From Podocnemis expansa (Eukaryota > Chordata > Testudines > Podocnemididae), in assembly GCA_007922195.1 (NCBI GenBank), contig ML682059.1, positions 10,939,462-11,003,461 on the forward strand: 64,000 nt of DNA, given 5' to 3'. Under the pieces are notes generated by a model. It was not told where the DNA came from. It ran no database searches and worked only from the letters and a program-made list of their open reading frames with translations. The stretch's first letter is position 1. The number at the start of each line of letters is the position of its first letter. Shown piece by piece: positions 33,601-45,235 of this stretch. The translations under genes and the position numbers were made by a program.

Positions 33601-34529
33601 CTGCTCCAGAGAGCATCGCCATAAACCATGAAGCCACAATGAAAAGAAAAGAATTGACCTCTCTACCTTACGTTAAAAATGTTTAACAGAAAAATACAAT
33701 AAAACACTACAAAAATTTTAAAATACACAAAAGCATCATTTTGCCTCACTTCTGAAATCTTGGACTGTTTATTCTTCATATCTACTGGATCGGTATTGCT
33801 GAAATGTGTTTCTATGCCTCGTACCTTTGCAGTGTAAATACAATCAGTGTTCACCAAAGAGACTGAAAAACACTGGAAAACAGAAGATTAAGGGCAAGGA
33901 GGGAATTTACATTCTGAGCTTCAAAAGCAATTGTGAAGACGTAAGCTGATGTACATGCTTTAAAAACAGTACATTTTTGCTTTAAAAAGGCTCTTATTCC
34001 AAAGCCAATAGGAATCGAGGCTACTCAACATTTTGCAACAAGTGATCGGTTATATGCAGCATTAATTAGGTCCAGTTTCATAATTCTCAAGAGTAACTTT
34101 TTACATACAAAGAAGTTTAATCACACTAACATGTCAAGTTACTTGAAAACAGCTGAATATTAAGAAATAAATGAATTAAGAGACTCACAGGAGAAAAGCA
34201 CTGTTTTAATAACTTTGTTCAACAGGTGCTCATTTAAATTGCATCTTTGCTACTTTACTGAGGAAAGTATTATCTCGGTGAGCCTTCTGAGGCAATCTGT
34301 TGAATAAATTATTCATTTACTGGTATAATAATGCCTCATTAATTAAGTTCATTTCCTTTGGAACAAAACAAACAAACAAACAAACAAAACAAAACAAAAA
34401 AGAACAACTTTCTTCAAGGAATAGCCAAGCAGCAAAGGAACAAAACCCTCAATAATTCCACTGCCAAAACTGGACATACTAGGTATTAATTAACATATAG
34501 TATGGTTGACACTTAACACAGCATAAAAT
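30693..34529. other. AT-rich intron stretch with simple repeats
   Basis: No gene or named element recognised. A-rich tracts occupy 32761-32830, and an (AAAC)n microsatellite lies at about 34366-34400. Confidence 0.5.
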
Positions 34530-34703
34530 CATTGGTTTTCAAACTTTTTTCCTCAGGAACACAGTTGAAAAAAAATCATTTATACCCATGACCCAACAAT
34601 TACATCTTTGAGCAATGCACTCCAGTCTTTTGGTGGCAGGAGGGGGTGCCACAACCCAGTCCTTAAAGGTACTGGGTCCCAACCCTAAGTTTGAAAACCA
34701 CTG
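34530..34703. mobile_element. Short hAT-type MITE, copy 1
   Basis: Terminal inverted repeats CATTGGTTTTCAAAC and CAGTGGTTTTCAAAC (right end read in reverse complement). Flanking octamers CATAAAAT and CATTAACT match at 6 of 8 positions, consistent with an old 8 bp target-site duplication. 174 bp with no coding capacity. Related copies at 52145 and 63926. Confidence 0.8.
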
Positions 34704-36189
34704 CATTAACTGACTCTTAGAAGGAATGTGTACTTTGCCAAATTTCAACACCACTGAAATATTAAATTAATAAACTTTTTTTTGGTAATTCCTGCTAGAG
34801 ATTTTCCTCTTTGCTGGCTATTTGCCTTCACTACATCAAAATCTTTCAGACATATTCCCCATCTGAGTAATAAAGTTACTTTTATTCAAGACATAAAGAA
34901 ACAGCCTGAATTGGCATTATGCTGCCAACACTGTCTCTCAAAAAATAACACTTGAAGTTACACAGGTTTATTAACTGCAGGGACATATAATTAAACAAGA
35001 AGAGGTTAAAGCATACATTAGCCTATTCTACTTTTCTATTACTTTTTAAAAGCTTTCCTTTGAGTATCTGAAAGCTAACCATCCCTCCTTCCTTTCAGTA
35101 AGGCTGACATTTGACAGCTTCACATAGCTGACAGGGTTACCCAACAGCCCACCCTCCCTATTCTCAATCCAATTAGACCTCTAATCCTCCAGATGAAAGG
35201 CCCAACTACTCACGTTCCTCATGACAACGACAGCTATTGATTATTTGTCACTACAGCTAACACCTTCTCTGCGGAGGCCACTCTGACAGAAGCAAACCTA
35301 CCAAATTAGACAGCACTTTATCTGCCCTGGAGGCCAAATGGCACAACAAGTAAAGGCTAATAAATGGTATAAAAATGAACAAATCATAACATTATGACAG
35401 GTTGATCGTTGCCAGCAGCTTCACAGCTCAAGCTTGATGCTCTGTTAGACCTGCTCCTTCTCTTCTCTCCTCCTCTCCTGCTCCAACTTTGACTGCATTA
35501 AAGGCCAGAACAATTAAGGCATTTGACCAGCAAAGATAAGGCAGGATAGAAAGTATCATCAGGGGACACAAATGTCAATAGCAGACTACCGTTTGTCAAT
35601 ACAAACATTCTAGAGATGCAAATGCCTATGTCTCTGCTCTCCACTAGGCTGCACTGATTCACTTCATAAAGAATTCTTCTCATACTCAACAGAAACTCTG
35701 CAAAAATTAACCCCCAAAAGCCACACATCAAGATGGGAAATGTTGGGTCAAAAATAGGATTTATAACATTAAAAAGTTCCACATAAAACAGAGATAACAA
35801 AATCTTTAAAAATAAGGCTATGTAACAGGGAAGAAGTCTTACTTTCAGTTTGAGAGAGTTACTTCAGGAAGGATTTTGTTTCTTGGATTTTTATTATTTA
35901 GCTATTCAAGGCAGGAATTGTGTTTTCAAAAGGGATTGCTCAGCACTTGGCAAAATAAGGCATCAATAGTCTAGCCATTAACTAATACAAAGAACAAATA
36001 AATAATAATAGCACTTGGTATTTGTTTTACAATAGCACCTGATAGCTTCACTCAGGACCAAGGCTTCATTCTGCTTGACAAGAGAACACACACAGAAAAG
36101 GAGGCAGGGAGAGTGGATGAAGGTAACAGTAGTAAGATCATGAAGCTCCGTACAAAATGTGATGGTCCCAAATCCCGTGATTTCCTCTC
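34704..36189. other. Intron stretch without a recognisable gene or repeat
   Basis: AT-rich, with a pyrimidine-rich patch at about 35455-35485. No coding or repeat signal named. Confidence 0.5.
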
Positions 36190-36345
36190 ATTCTGTAAGT
36201 TTTCCATTTTCTAGCATCTAACGAAGTGTGACTTCATCCATGAATGCTCATGTGAAAAATAAATTTGTTAGTCTTTAAAAGTGCCACAGGACGCTCTTTG
36301 CTTGTTTTGCTGACCTGGACAAACATGGCTACCCCTTTGGAATTT
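36190..36345 (+). repeat. Foldback-family repeat, right half
   Basis: Reads CATTCTGTAAGTTTTCCATT, GAATGCTCATGTGAAAAATA, TTAGTCTTTAAAAGTGCCAC and the distal CAAACATGGCTACCCCTTTG. The left arm is missing. Confidence 0.7.
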
Positions 36346-37524
36346 TATAACAGTGTTACACTACTGCAGGGATTGGCAAAGTTTGCTGACCTCTGTGCCA
36401 GCCCTGTCCCCCAAGCCCTTAGTAGGTGCCAGGGGAAGGGCCAGCAAGGAACTATCACCCCTGGAACTTCCTCTGACCCGAGAGGCACAAACTGTCTTAT
36501 ACATTTGGGGGTCCACTAACAGCAACCCAGGAGAGGACTGCTGTACAGTAGAAAGAGATGTGCAGCAGACTTTGCTTTTGTTCCCATCCAAACAAATGCA
36601 TTCCCCCTTCTCTGCTTATTATTAAGCAACCCCTCATCACCAAGTCCCAGAAAACAAGAGTTAGGAAACAGACATAGGTTCAAAAAATAATTAGCAAGAC
36701 TGAAAATAGAAAAAGATTTAAATAAAATTAAAAAAGATATTAATGAGTCCCAATAAAATCAAAAGGACTGTCATGGAAGTAAATTTATAGGGGAACCTAA
36801 ATATTTTCCAGATTAGAAAACTTGCAAGAGACCAAGATAGATGAAGTGTGGAAGAGGAATAGAATATACTAACAAAGTACCCAAGGTTATGATAAGCATA
36901 TATTTTATTAGCTCTATTTTGAATTAAGTTTATGTATATATTTACAAAGATCACCCACAACTACCCTTCTGCCTAGGTATTCTGAGACTATTCCTGCTGG
37001 CATGGACCTCTTCATGTGTGAATCCCCATCAACCTTAAGTGGACTCTGTACAAGAACAACTTGTGAGTAAAGTTACACATGTTTGTAAGCTGTTGCAGTA
37101 CTAAACCCTTAGATTGTAAAATCTGAGAACTAGAACCATGTTCTTGTATGTTACTTTGTCTCACTCATTTTAGATACTGCCACATTCACATATAAATAAC
37201 AGCGTACATGGAATAGATACATTATTCCAGGTTTCCAGAGTCCCTTAATCTTCTAGTGAGTGATTACCTACAATTTTAATAGAGTAGGCTGCCCAAACTG
37301 AGAAAGATCAGAGAGCTCCACATTCCCCAAGGGTCTTTCGTTTTGTTCAACAGCATAAGCAGCTAAAGAATATCCTCTTTTTACATGATTTCACACTAGA
37401 CTGTAGTGCATCCTCACATGACAATAAACTACACTAAGATTCTTCTGTTCTAGGCATGTCATGATCCATCTATGTATTTCTCCCACAATAACTAGCATGA
37501 TATGTGAATGCCTGTTACAGATCT
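36346..37524. other. Intron stretch; possible hAT end near 36368
   Basis: CAGGGATTGGCAAAGTTTGC at 36366 resembles a hAT terminus, but no partner end was found, so no element is called. The rest is AT-rich with no gene. Confidence 0.4.
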
Positions 37525-37800
37525 AGGGCACTTCGGGTACATCTGTACTACAAAAAAAGAACCTGACTCAGGTCAGGACATTTAGACTCACGCAACTTAG
37601 GCTGTGGAAATATAAAACTGTAACGCAGAAGTTCAGGGTTGGGCCTGAGCCAAGGCTCTGGGACCCTCCCCCATCATAAGGCTTCAGACCCCAGGCTCCA
37701 GCCTGAGACCAAATGACTATGCTGTTATTTTACAGCCTGAGTCCCACAAGCTAGCGCCAGCAGTGGGTGTTTTATTGCAGTGTAAACATACCCTGTAAGG
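37525..37800. repeat. MITE-like repeat with GGGTA termini
   Basis: Left end GGGTACATCTGTACTAC; right end, read in reverse, GGGTATGTTTACACTGC. These form imperfect terminal inverted repeats around about 260 bp rich in CAGGCT/AGCCTG pieces. Resembles turtle MITEs of unassigned class. Confidence 0.5.
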
Positions 37801-37901
37801 CCCTGATCTTGTACTGAATCATGCACCTGAAGTCAGTGGAACTAGTCACAGTATTTAAACCTAAGCATTTGTGTAAATCTATGCAGGATTAGGGTCTAAA
37901 T

Positions 37902-38406
37902 CAGGTGTGGTCGAACTGTTGCTCTTGAATGAAAAAGTGCAGCTCGGAGAAGAAAGCCTGAGGAAAGCAGCCCCAGCCTAGGAGTTTTAAATCTCCCACC
38001 CTAAGCATGCTCAGGGGGAGCCCCAGCCTGTGCCTAGCCACCGGAGTGGCCAGGTAAGGGGGCCCAGGGAGCTGTCAGCTTAGGGGAGCCAGTGTCAGGG
38101 CCCTGGGGGTTACAGAGGGGCTCTGAGAGGGCAGGGAGAAGTGGCGGCATGATTGGAAAGGGCAAAGAGAAGCTAAGTTTTTACTGCATAGAGGTAGGCC
38201 TAGCTTTCATGGTAACCTTAAGTAATTATTAGAATCTGACAGTAGTAGGCTCAATATTCTTTTTTGATAAAATTAAAGTGTGCAATTAATTTTAAATTTA
38301 TTAATTTTAGCATAGGTAAAATACAGTTATATGCCTAAGCGTGGCTCTCAAAGGTTTAATAATCAACTTGTGTGGCTCTTGAGTTCCATAAGTTTGGCCA
38401 CCCCTG
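37902..38406. mobile_element. hAT-type MITE with perfect 8 bp target-site duplication
   Basis: Left terminus CAGGTGTGGTCGAAC, right terminus in reverse CAGGGGTGGCCAAAC (12 of 15 match). It is flanked on both sides by GTCTAAAT (37894-37901 and 38407-38414), an exact 8 bp duplication typical of hAT transposases. 505 bp with a GC-rich middle and no transposase. Confidence 0.88.
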
Positions 38407-38699
38407 GTCTAAATCAAGATTTAACCCCTATTCTGTGGAATCACACTGATTTAAAACCAATGTGAGAGCAAAATCAACCCCCAATATATATGTTGTTATA
38501 TGACTGAACCCTGGCTTAAAACAATATAAATTCAGGCCACTGCCTTCTACAGTTATCCTTTGGGCTCTACCTCCAGGAACCTGCCTGAATGTTTATCTAT
38601 TTCAATTTGACAAGAGCCTGAATTCTCTAAATTTAGGCCAACTCCTTGAAATATATCCCCTAATGATATATAACTGGGGGTCTGACTGAATCTGACTAT

Positions 38700-38845
38700 T
38701 ACTGCTCTGGCATCTGATGAAGTGGAACTTTGCCCATGAAAGCTCATGCAGTAATAAATTCATTAGTCATTAAAAGTGCTACAGGGCTCCTCGTATGTTC
38801 TGCTGAACTAGACTAACAGGGCTGCTCCTCTGGAACTAGATACAG
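38700..38845 (+). repeat. Foldback-family repeat, right half
   Basis: Reads GATGAAGTGGAACTTTGCCC, ATGAAAGCTCATGCAGTAAT, CATTAGTCATTAAAAGTGCT and the distal module CTAGACTAACAGGGCTGCTC. Left arm absent. Confidence 0.7.
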
Positions 38846-38889
38846 ATTTAGCACATGTTGTCTGGTTTATTTCCATTGGAAGCCCATAA

Positions 38890-39385
38890 ACCAGTGGTCA
38901 ACAACAACCAGCACGCACGCCAAAAATGGCAGACGGGCTGAACCTTAGTAGTATATGGTGCCGCTCAGGCTCCCCTTGCTGCCTCCCCCACCCAGTGTTG
39001 CACAGCCTGGGGCCACAAGAGCCATGTGCCATGGTTCCAGGCCCCCTGCTGGCCATGCTTCGCCGCTGCAGAGTGGGGCCACCAGGGACAAAGCAGCTGA
39101 GGCATGTGGGGCTCCCGGCCCCTGCTGGCCCTGTCCCCTGTTGGGCAGGGCAAAAAGGGAGCAGGGAGGATTGGCCTGTTGGGAGCCAGCACTGACTCTG
39201 GCCCCGGGAACCAGAGGCCACCTGCAAGTGGGTGCCAGTGCCGGCCAGGAACGGGAGGCCTCGCCCCATCTGCTTTTGACCCCACCTATGGCACCTGCTG
39301 TGGATGAGGCTTGCACACGGGTCAGCAACATTTATTTTCAAGGCCCTGTGTGGGCCTCCATGGTACAAAACCAGGAAAGTTTTTA
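38890..39385. repeat. GC-rich island, possible hAT-derived repeat
   Basis: A sharp GC-rich block in AT-rich intron that begins CAGTGGTCAACAACAACCAG, like a Charlie/hAT end. Overlapping long frames on both strands arise from composition, not from a gene. The right end is not defined. Confidence 0.4.
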
Positions 39386-41226
39386 TTTGACTGACTTTGG
39401 CTCTTAAACTTTAAGTGTCTTCTATATTTTCAAATCCTCTTTCTTTAGGAAAAAATGAAGAACAAATAGCTTTCAACCATGAAAAGTACTGTCCATTTTA
39501 ACTAGAAACACTGAATGAAACCTGCATGTAATCTTATTTGTGAAGAACAGTATATTAACTAAAATCATCATACCATGTGGTATAAAGCTAACAAAATACT
39601 TCTTCCAGCTAAAGTAGTATTAAATTTCTTGAAACTAAAATTAATATCCTTCTCAGTTATAAATTCCAATATATTATTTTACGTATATTGTATTAGCTTC
39701 CAAACTATTGCATCTCCCCCCTCCCACCCTTCTTAATGAAGAGGACTGTTCTCAGGAACTCACAGAGATAGATACTTCCCTAGAGCAAACAAACTGTTGA
39801 TTACTAAGCATCTTTTGTGAGAGAATCTGGAAGAAGATTGCTTTCTTGGATTCAAACGGAATTATTTAATGAGAAGTAAAAACCATAACTACATGTTCCT
39901 GCATATCCAGATCAAGCTTCTAGTCACAAAGACCCTCCCCATAAGCAAACAGTGATTTGTGACTAGAAGCGAGTTTCTAACAGAATATCCACAACTGATG
40001 AAAGATGTTAGTTAAAACTTCAAATCTAAGACTCAGGCTGCCTGATTCAATTAGAAATTTACCAACAGTTGTGATTCTGTCAGATCTAAGGAGCTAAACA
40101 GTGTTTGGCCAGGTCATTTACTAGTTGGGTAATGTCAGAAAGCCCAGGTAGAAGACTAAAGAAAAAGCCATAGTGCACTTTAGATACTAGACTCAGTCAG
40201 CATTGAAACAAAGCTCTGTGGTGGTGTTAGGGGGAGCTGTGCTCCTTTCAGAAGAGATACAAAGCAGCCTTTTTAGATGACAACATCCACAGTTTAGAAA
40301 GGTAGTGAATTACATATGGAGAACTGTATGGAGCACAGGACTCAATAAGAACTTCACCCCTCCCCATCCAAGTTTAAATTTAATCATATTTTTGGAGCTG
40401 TATCTTAGCTTATCATTTGTAAATGCACTATCCTGTGCTCAAATATATTCCTTAATCAGTTATTTTAAGAAAAATGTTTTCTCCATTCTATACCCTGTTT
40501 GACTTTACTGAAAAAGCCTTATTGTTACACTTACGGACAGATGTGTAAAAATTTTTGATTCTCCAAATTTCTATGTCTGGATTTTATAGAATGATATTAA
40601 AACCTAGAAATAAAGTGTTTTAGACAAAAATAAGGTCACTTGTGGTCAGCTAAAGATCCCATGATTCTTCTTGCGTTACACTAGCCTGCTCAGAGTCCAG
40701 ATTTGAGTAGTTAGCTTCTCCCTACTTATGTTTTCAAGGGGAGCTGGGCATCTAAGGCACTCAAATGCTGTTGAAAACCCCACCAGGCATCTGTCTGCAT
40801 CATCAGGTGACTAAATGCCCTTGTATATCCAACCCCATGTATTTTCAAGATAAAGAATATTTAAAAACATCAATTTCTATTTCTTTTAAAAAGAATTTTA
40901 AGGAGACATTTTTCAGGGATGTGCCAGGTAAGGACTCCATATTCCAGTGGTGAAGTAGATGGCACTTGTTAGCTCTGTAAGTTTGTAGCCTCTTGTTTAA
41001 GGAACTACATTAATCGCAAATTATCTGTGATTTAAAAACAAGCTTCTCTCTCTCCTTCACCCCCCCACCCCTTCCCCAAAGTCATTTCACTTTGCTCTCA
41101 TAACATTATGAGCCCATTAAGTTGCACTGATGGTTTTATTGCATCATAACTTCATTGCTATGGATTTTATTTGACATTACTGTAAATACTAGCCTGATTC
41201 AAAACTCACTGAAGTCAAGTGAAATA
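39386..41226. other. Intron stretch without a recognisable gene
   Basis: AT-rich. A C-rich run lies near 41060-41075. A short piece at about 40740-40800 faintly resembles the GACTTAGG palindromic repeat seen at 53215 and 54990. Confidence 0.45.
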
Positions 41227-41594
41227 CAGGTAGTCCTCACTTAGCGACCGGGTTCCGTTCCTGAAACCCGGTTGATAAACGAATTGGTCACTAAACGAGG
41301 AGCAGCCCTTACCGGTATTTCAGGCATAATGTACTTTACTGGTAGTGGGTTTTTCAACCATCGGTAGATAGTTTTAATGTCACCTTTGCATCATTTATAA
41401 CATTTTTCATATATATTTTAAATGTTTTAAGCTCTAATATACTGAACTTAGTTTGCATAGTGTACTGTAAATATAGGTAATCTGAGAGAGTTGATGCGAG
41501 TTCTCGTACATCGCCATAATACCAACTCATCAGAGAGCCGGTCATAACTCTGAGGGGTCACTAAACGAGTAGGTCACTAAGTGAGGACTAGCTG
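41227..41594. mobile_element. Tc1/mariner (Tigger/pogo-like) MITE
   Basis: Terminal inverted repeats of about 23 bp: left starts CAGGTAGTCCTCACTTAGCG, right in reverse starts CAGCTAGTCCTCACTTAGTG. Both ends are bordered by the dinucleotide TA (41225-41226 and 41595-41596), the tc1/mariner target duplication. 368 bp, non-coding. The end sequence is of Tigger/pogo style. Confidence 0.85.
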
Positions 41595-42619
41595 TAGTCT
41601 TACTGATTGGAATGGGTTTTGGATAAGGTTCTACATAACTACACTTTACAGAATTTTTTGATAATATTTACTGAAGATCTCAGTAATCATTTTTCAATTA
41701 AATTCTGTTATTATTTTGATACTTTTTAAATGACAGACAGGTTTGATGCATTTTAGAGATAATGTCATCCAAACATTTCCCATCATTACTATAGGCTTAT
41801 CAAAAAACATATCTGTAACCAAGAAAATGTTTCCATTCTCCATTTCAAACTTTGGAACTGAAACACAGATTTCCACATTTAAACCATTATTTGCATGCAC
41901 GCACATGAAAAACTGTGTCCTTGTTTATCTTGAATACTAAATTTCAGCTCACTGCCTTTAGAAATATTTAACCACTAAAAAGGATTATAGGGGGAAAAAA
42001 TAGTTCTCCCTGACAGTTAAACTGCTCGCTTATTAAATGTTACTGGAACACCTGTGAAATGTAAGAATTCTTAAAGACAGGGAAATTTGGGTGAATCAGA
42101 TTTGTTTCCCTTTCTACCCTCTTACCTACTGTCAGAATGAAACCATGTCCATTATACACGTTTCCCAAACAAAAGTAAAACCCCCAATCAATCAGCATTT
42201 CTAATGACATTTCAGCAAAATGTTACGATGAACAATATTTTAGGAAGCAGTTTTCCAGAAATGACATTTCAACATAGCATAACTGTTTACATTGCCAAGT
42301 GGAAAGAGCCAACACTTGTGTTATGTGGAGCAATGGCAGGCGAATGACATGCTATGCTCACGCTATGTTTTGCCCATCACTCCAGACAACTTTTGGGGTT
42401 GCAGATGTGAGAAGCAGGTAGAGCTTGAGGAAGCATCAGGTCTCAGAGTGCACAGAGGAGCTATAGGATTGTACAGGACTAACAACAGGCACCGACTCCC
42501 CCAAACTGCCCTTCCTCCCATTCTTTGATTCTGCTCCAGCTCACTGTTGTTCCAGTTTTCACTTTTCTGGACAGTAACATACCCTCTCCAGAGAAAGGAG
42601 CATTTGTAATACAGAAGAG
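41595..42619. other. Intron stretch without a recognisable gene or repeat
   Basis: AT-rich; only chance reading frames. Confidence 0.5.
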
Positions 42620-42745
42620 AACTGAGAGTCAGGAACCCTGTGCCTGGGTTCTGTCCTCACCTCTGCTCTAGGTTCAGTGTGTGCCCTTGGACAGATCACA
42701 ATCCCATGGGCTCTCTGTTTCTATATCTGCTGTATGTAGAAACAG
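42620..42745 (+). repeat. MIR-like SINE fragment
   Basis: Reads GTGCCTGGGTTCTGTCCTCA, then CTTGGACAGATCACAATCCC and TCTCTGTTTCTATATCTG, matching the order of the MIR core (box-B-like start, then the section resembling TTGGGCAAGT and CTCTGTGCCT). Diverged. Confidence 0.55.
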
Positions 42746-42787
42746 AGGAAAAACAATAGAAAATGTGGAATTACTGCTGAGTCTACT

Positions 42788-44065
42788 TAACTTCTGTACC
42801 AGGAAAGATAATGGAGCAAATAATTAAGGAATCAATTTGCAAATATGAAGAAAAGAATAAGGTGTTAAGTGATAGTCGGCATGGATTTGTCAAGAACAAA
42901 TCATGTCAAACCAACCTGACAGCCTTCTATGACAGGGTAACAATCATTGTGGATAGAGGGGAAGTGGCAGATGTAGTACACTTGACTTTAATAAGGCTTT
43001 TGATACAGTCTCGCATCATCTTATTAAAAAACAGGGAAGTACAATCTAGATGGAGCTACTACAAGATGGGTGCATAACTGCTTGGATGAGTAGTTATCTC
43101 AGTTCTCAGTCATGCTGGAAAGGCATAACAAGTGGAGTATCACAGGGATCAGTTGTGGGTCCAGTTCTGTTCAGTATTTTCATCAATTTTTAGCTACTGG
43201 CATAAAAAGTACACTTATAGATTTAGCAGTTAGATCAAGCTGGGAGGAGTTGCAAGTGCTTTAGAGGATGAGATCATAATTCAAAATGACTTGGACAAAC
43301 TGGTGAAATGATCTGAGGTAAACAGGATGAAATTCAACTAAGACGAACACAAAGTACTCCCCTTAGGAAAGAACAATTAGTTGCACACATACAAAATGGC
43401 CAATGACCACCTAGGAAGGGGTATTGCGGAAAGGGATCTCGGTGTCATAGAAGACCACAAACTAAATATGAGTCAATAGGGTAACACTGTTGCAAAAAAA
43501 GCAAACACCATTCTGGGATATATTAACAGTAGTACTGTAAGTAAGACGCGAGAAGTAATTCTTCAGCTCTATTTCATGCTGATTAAGCCTCAGCTGGAGT
43601 ACTGTCTCCAGTTCTGTGTGCCTCATTTCAGGAAAAATGTGGACAAACTGAAGAAAGTCCAGAGAAGTGCAGTGAGAATGATTAAGGTCTGGAATGCTTG
43701 ATTTATAAGGGCAGATTAAAAGAACTGGGTTTGTTTAGTCTGAAAAAAAGGAGACTGACCGGGGACATGAAAACAGCTTTCAAGTACCTAAAAGGTTGTT
43801 AGAAGGAGGAGGAAGAAACATTATTCTCCTTAACTCCTGATGATAGGACAAGAAACAATGGGAGGTTTAGATTGGACAAAGCAGGAAAAAACTCACAGTC
43901 AGATGATTAACCACTGGAATAAGTTGCCTGCAGATGTTGTGGAATCTCCATCGTATATTTTTAAGAGGTTAAATAAACACCTGTCAGGGATGATTTAAGA
44001 TGGCACTTGGTCCTGCAATGACTGCAGGGAACTGGAATTGATGACCTCTCATGGTCTCTTCTGTG
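42788..44065 (+). mobile_element. CR1 LINE, 3' half (decayed)
   Basis: Begins inside the RT region (frame at 42811 reads MEQIIKESICKYEEKNKVLS and DSRHGFVKNKSCQTNLTAFY), passes through the remaining RT and C-terminal region with stops and frameshifts, and ends in the CR1 3' UTR (GTTGCCTGCAGATGTTGTGG, GGGAACTGGAATTGATGACC). It keeps more of the internal RT than the copy at 19980 but is 5'-truncated. Confidence 0.88.
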
Positions 44066-44084
44066 GGGCACAGACAGATAATAT

Positions 44085-44957
44085 AGTGGGACAGACAGAT
44101 AATGAATTACATTTACCTTTTAAGTATATGTTAGTTAATGTTGTGTATATGTCGTTCAGTGTCATAAGTAAAATAATTTTGTAACCATGTGTAATAGACA
44201 TTATAACCAATGTCCAACAAGACTCCATATTGTCAGTTTGGAACTCCTGCTTAAACAATGAATTCCATTTTGGATACTTGATGAAATCTGGTTTATGCGT
44301 ATGCTGTGTATGTTCTTTTAAATGTATGAACAAGGTGTGTGAATGAAGGGGGTGTGTGTGTGTGTGTGAGTGAGTGAGTGAAGAGGCCAGTCTCAACTGC
44401 CAGCCTGTCCTGATGAAGCAAAAGTACCATCTAACTGGCTGAACAATGCAGACATCTCTGACTAAAGCAAACAGAAGGAGCTACCCCAGAAAGAAAAGAA
44501 CAAAATACAATCAAGTCTGCATGTGACTGGTGACCAATGATCTCACAAGAACCCTGAGGTAACATGACACAGCAAATCCCATAGACTTACCTGAGGGCCA
44601 GCAAGTATAAAAGATGGGTGAGAACATGAAAACTTTGGGGTCTCATTCTGCAACTGTCATCTTGGAGCAACAGATCGCGACCGACAAAGGCCTGGCTCCC
44701 TCCTTGTGCCCAGCCCAGTTGCCCACTAGGCTGGCTCAAGCAACACATGAAAGGACTGGTAGTTATATCACACCAGATTGCAGAACTGTGCGTGCGTGCG
44801 TGCGTGCGAGAGAGAGAGAGAGAGACTGCTTTTTGCTATCCTTACTTATTTACAATAAATGTGGCATATTGCCTTGTCCCCTTCAATAAGAGCCTGCTAG
44901 TCTTTTCTTTTTATTGGGTGGGTGCTCTCTTGGGTGCCCCTTTTTGGTATAACACCT
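44085..44957 (+). mobile_element. Possible solo LTR of an endogenous retrovirus
   Basis: A TATA box-like TATAAAAG at about 44606 is followed 245 nt later by AATAAA (about 44853) and then a T/G-rich segment, the spacing expected for U3-R-U5. No primer-binding site, gag or pol follows, so a solo LTR is the most that can be proposed. It contains two microsatellites: TG/GTGA at 44350-44381 and GTGC then GA at 44787-44825. The exact ends and a target duplication were not found. Confidence 0.35.
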
Positions 44958-44971
44958 TCCAGTTGTATGAT

Positions 44972-45227
44972 TAGAGCCCTGCAAATATGTGGATATCTGC
45001 GGATATCCGCATCCGCAGGTACAACACGGATACCCGCGGACCATTTCTTGTAGATGCAGATCGGATACAGGTCCACATATTTTTATCTTCACAGAGCTAG
45101 AGCCCTGCAAATATGTGGATATCCGGGGATATCCGCATCCGTGGATACAACACGGATATCCGCGGACCATTTCTTGCGGATGCAGATCAGATACGGATCC
45201 ACATATATGTATCCGTGCAAGTCTCTA
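44972..45227. mobile_element. Dimeric hAT-like MITE rich in GGATATCC
   Basis: Two tandem units, 44972-45097 and 45098-45227, each starting TAGAGCCCTGCAAATATGTG. The pair as a whole is flanked by an exact 8 bp duplication TGTATGAT (44964-44971 and 45228-45235). The outer ends are TAGAGCCCTGCAAAT and, in reverse, TAGAGACTTGCACGG. The interior is full of the palindromes GGATATCC and CCGCGG. A monomer copy lies at 62499. The 8 bp duplication points to hAT-type mobilisation. Confidence 0.85.
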
Positions 45228-45235
45228 TGTATGAT

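Noticed and set aside
36366..36500. Possible hAT element starting CAGGGATTGGCAAA
   Set aside because: No matching right terminus or target duplication was found.
38898..39407. Overlapping 106-156-codon frames on both strands
   Set aside because: GC-rich composition removes stops in all frames; likely repeat-derived and non-coding.
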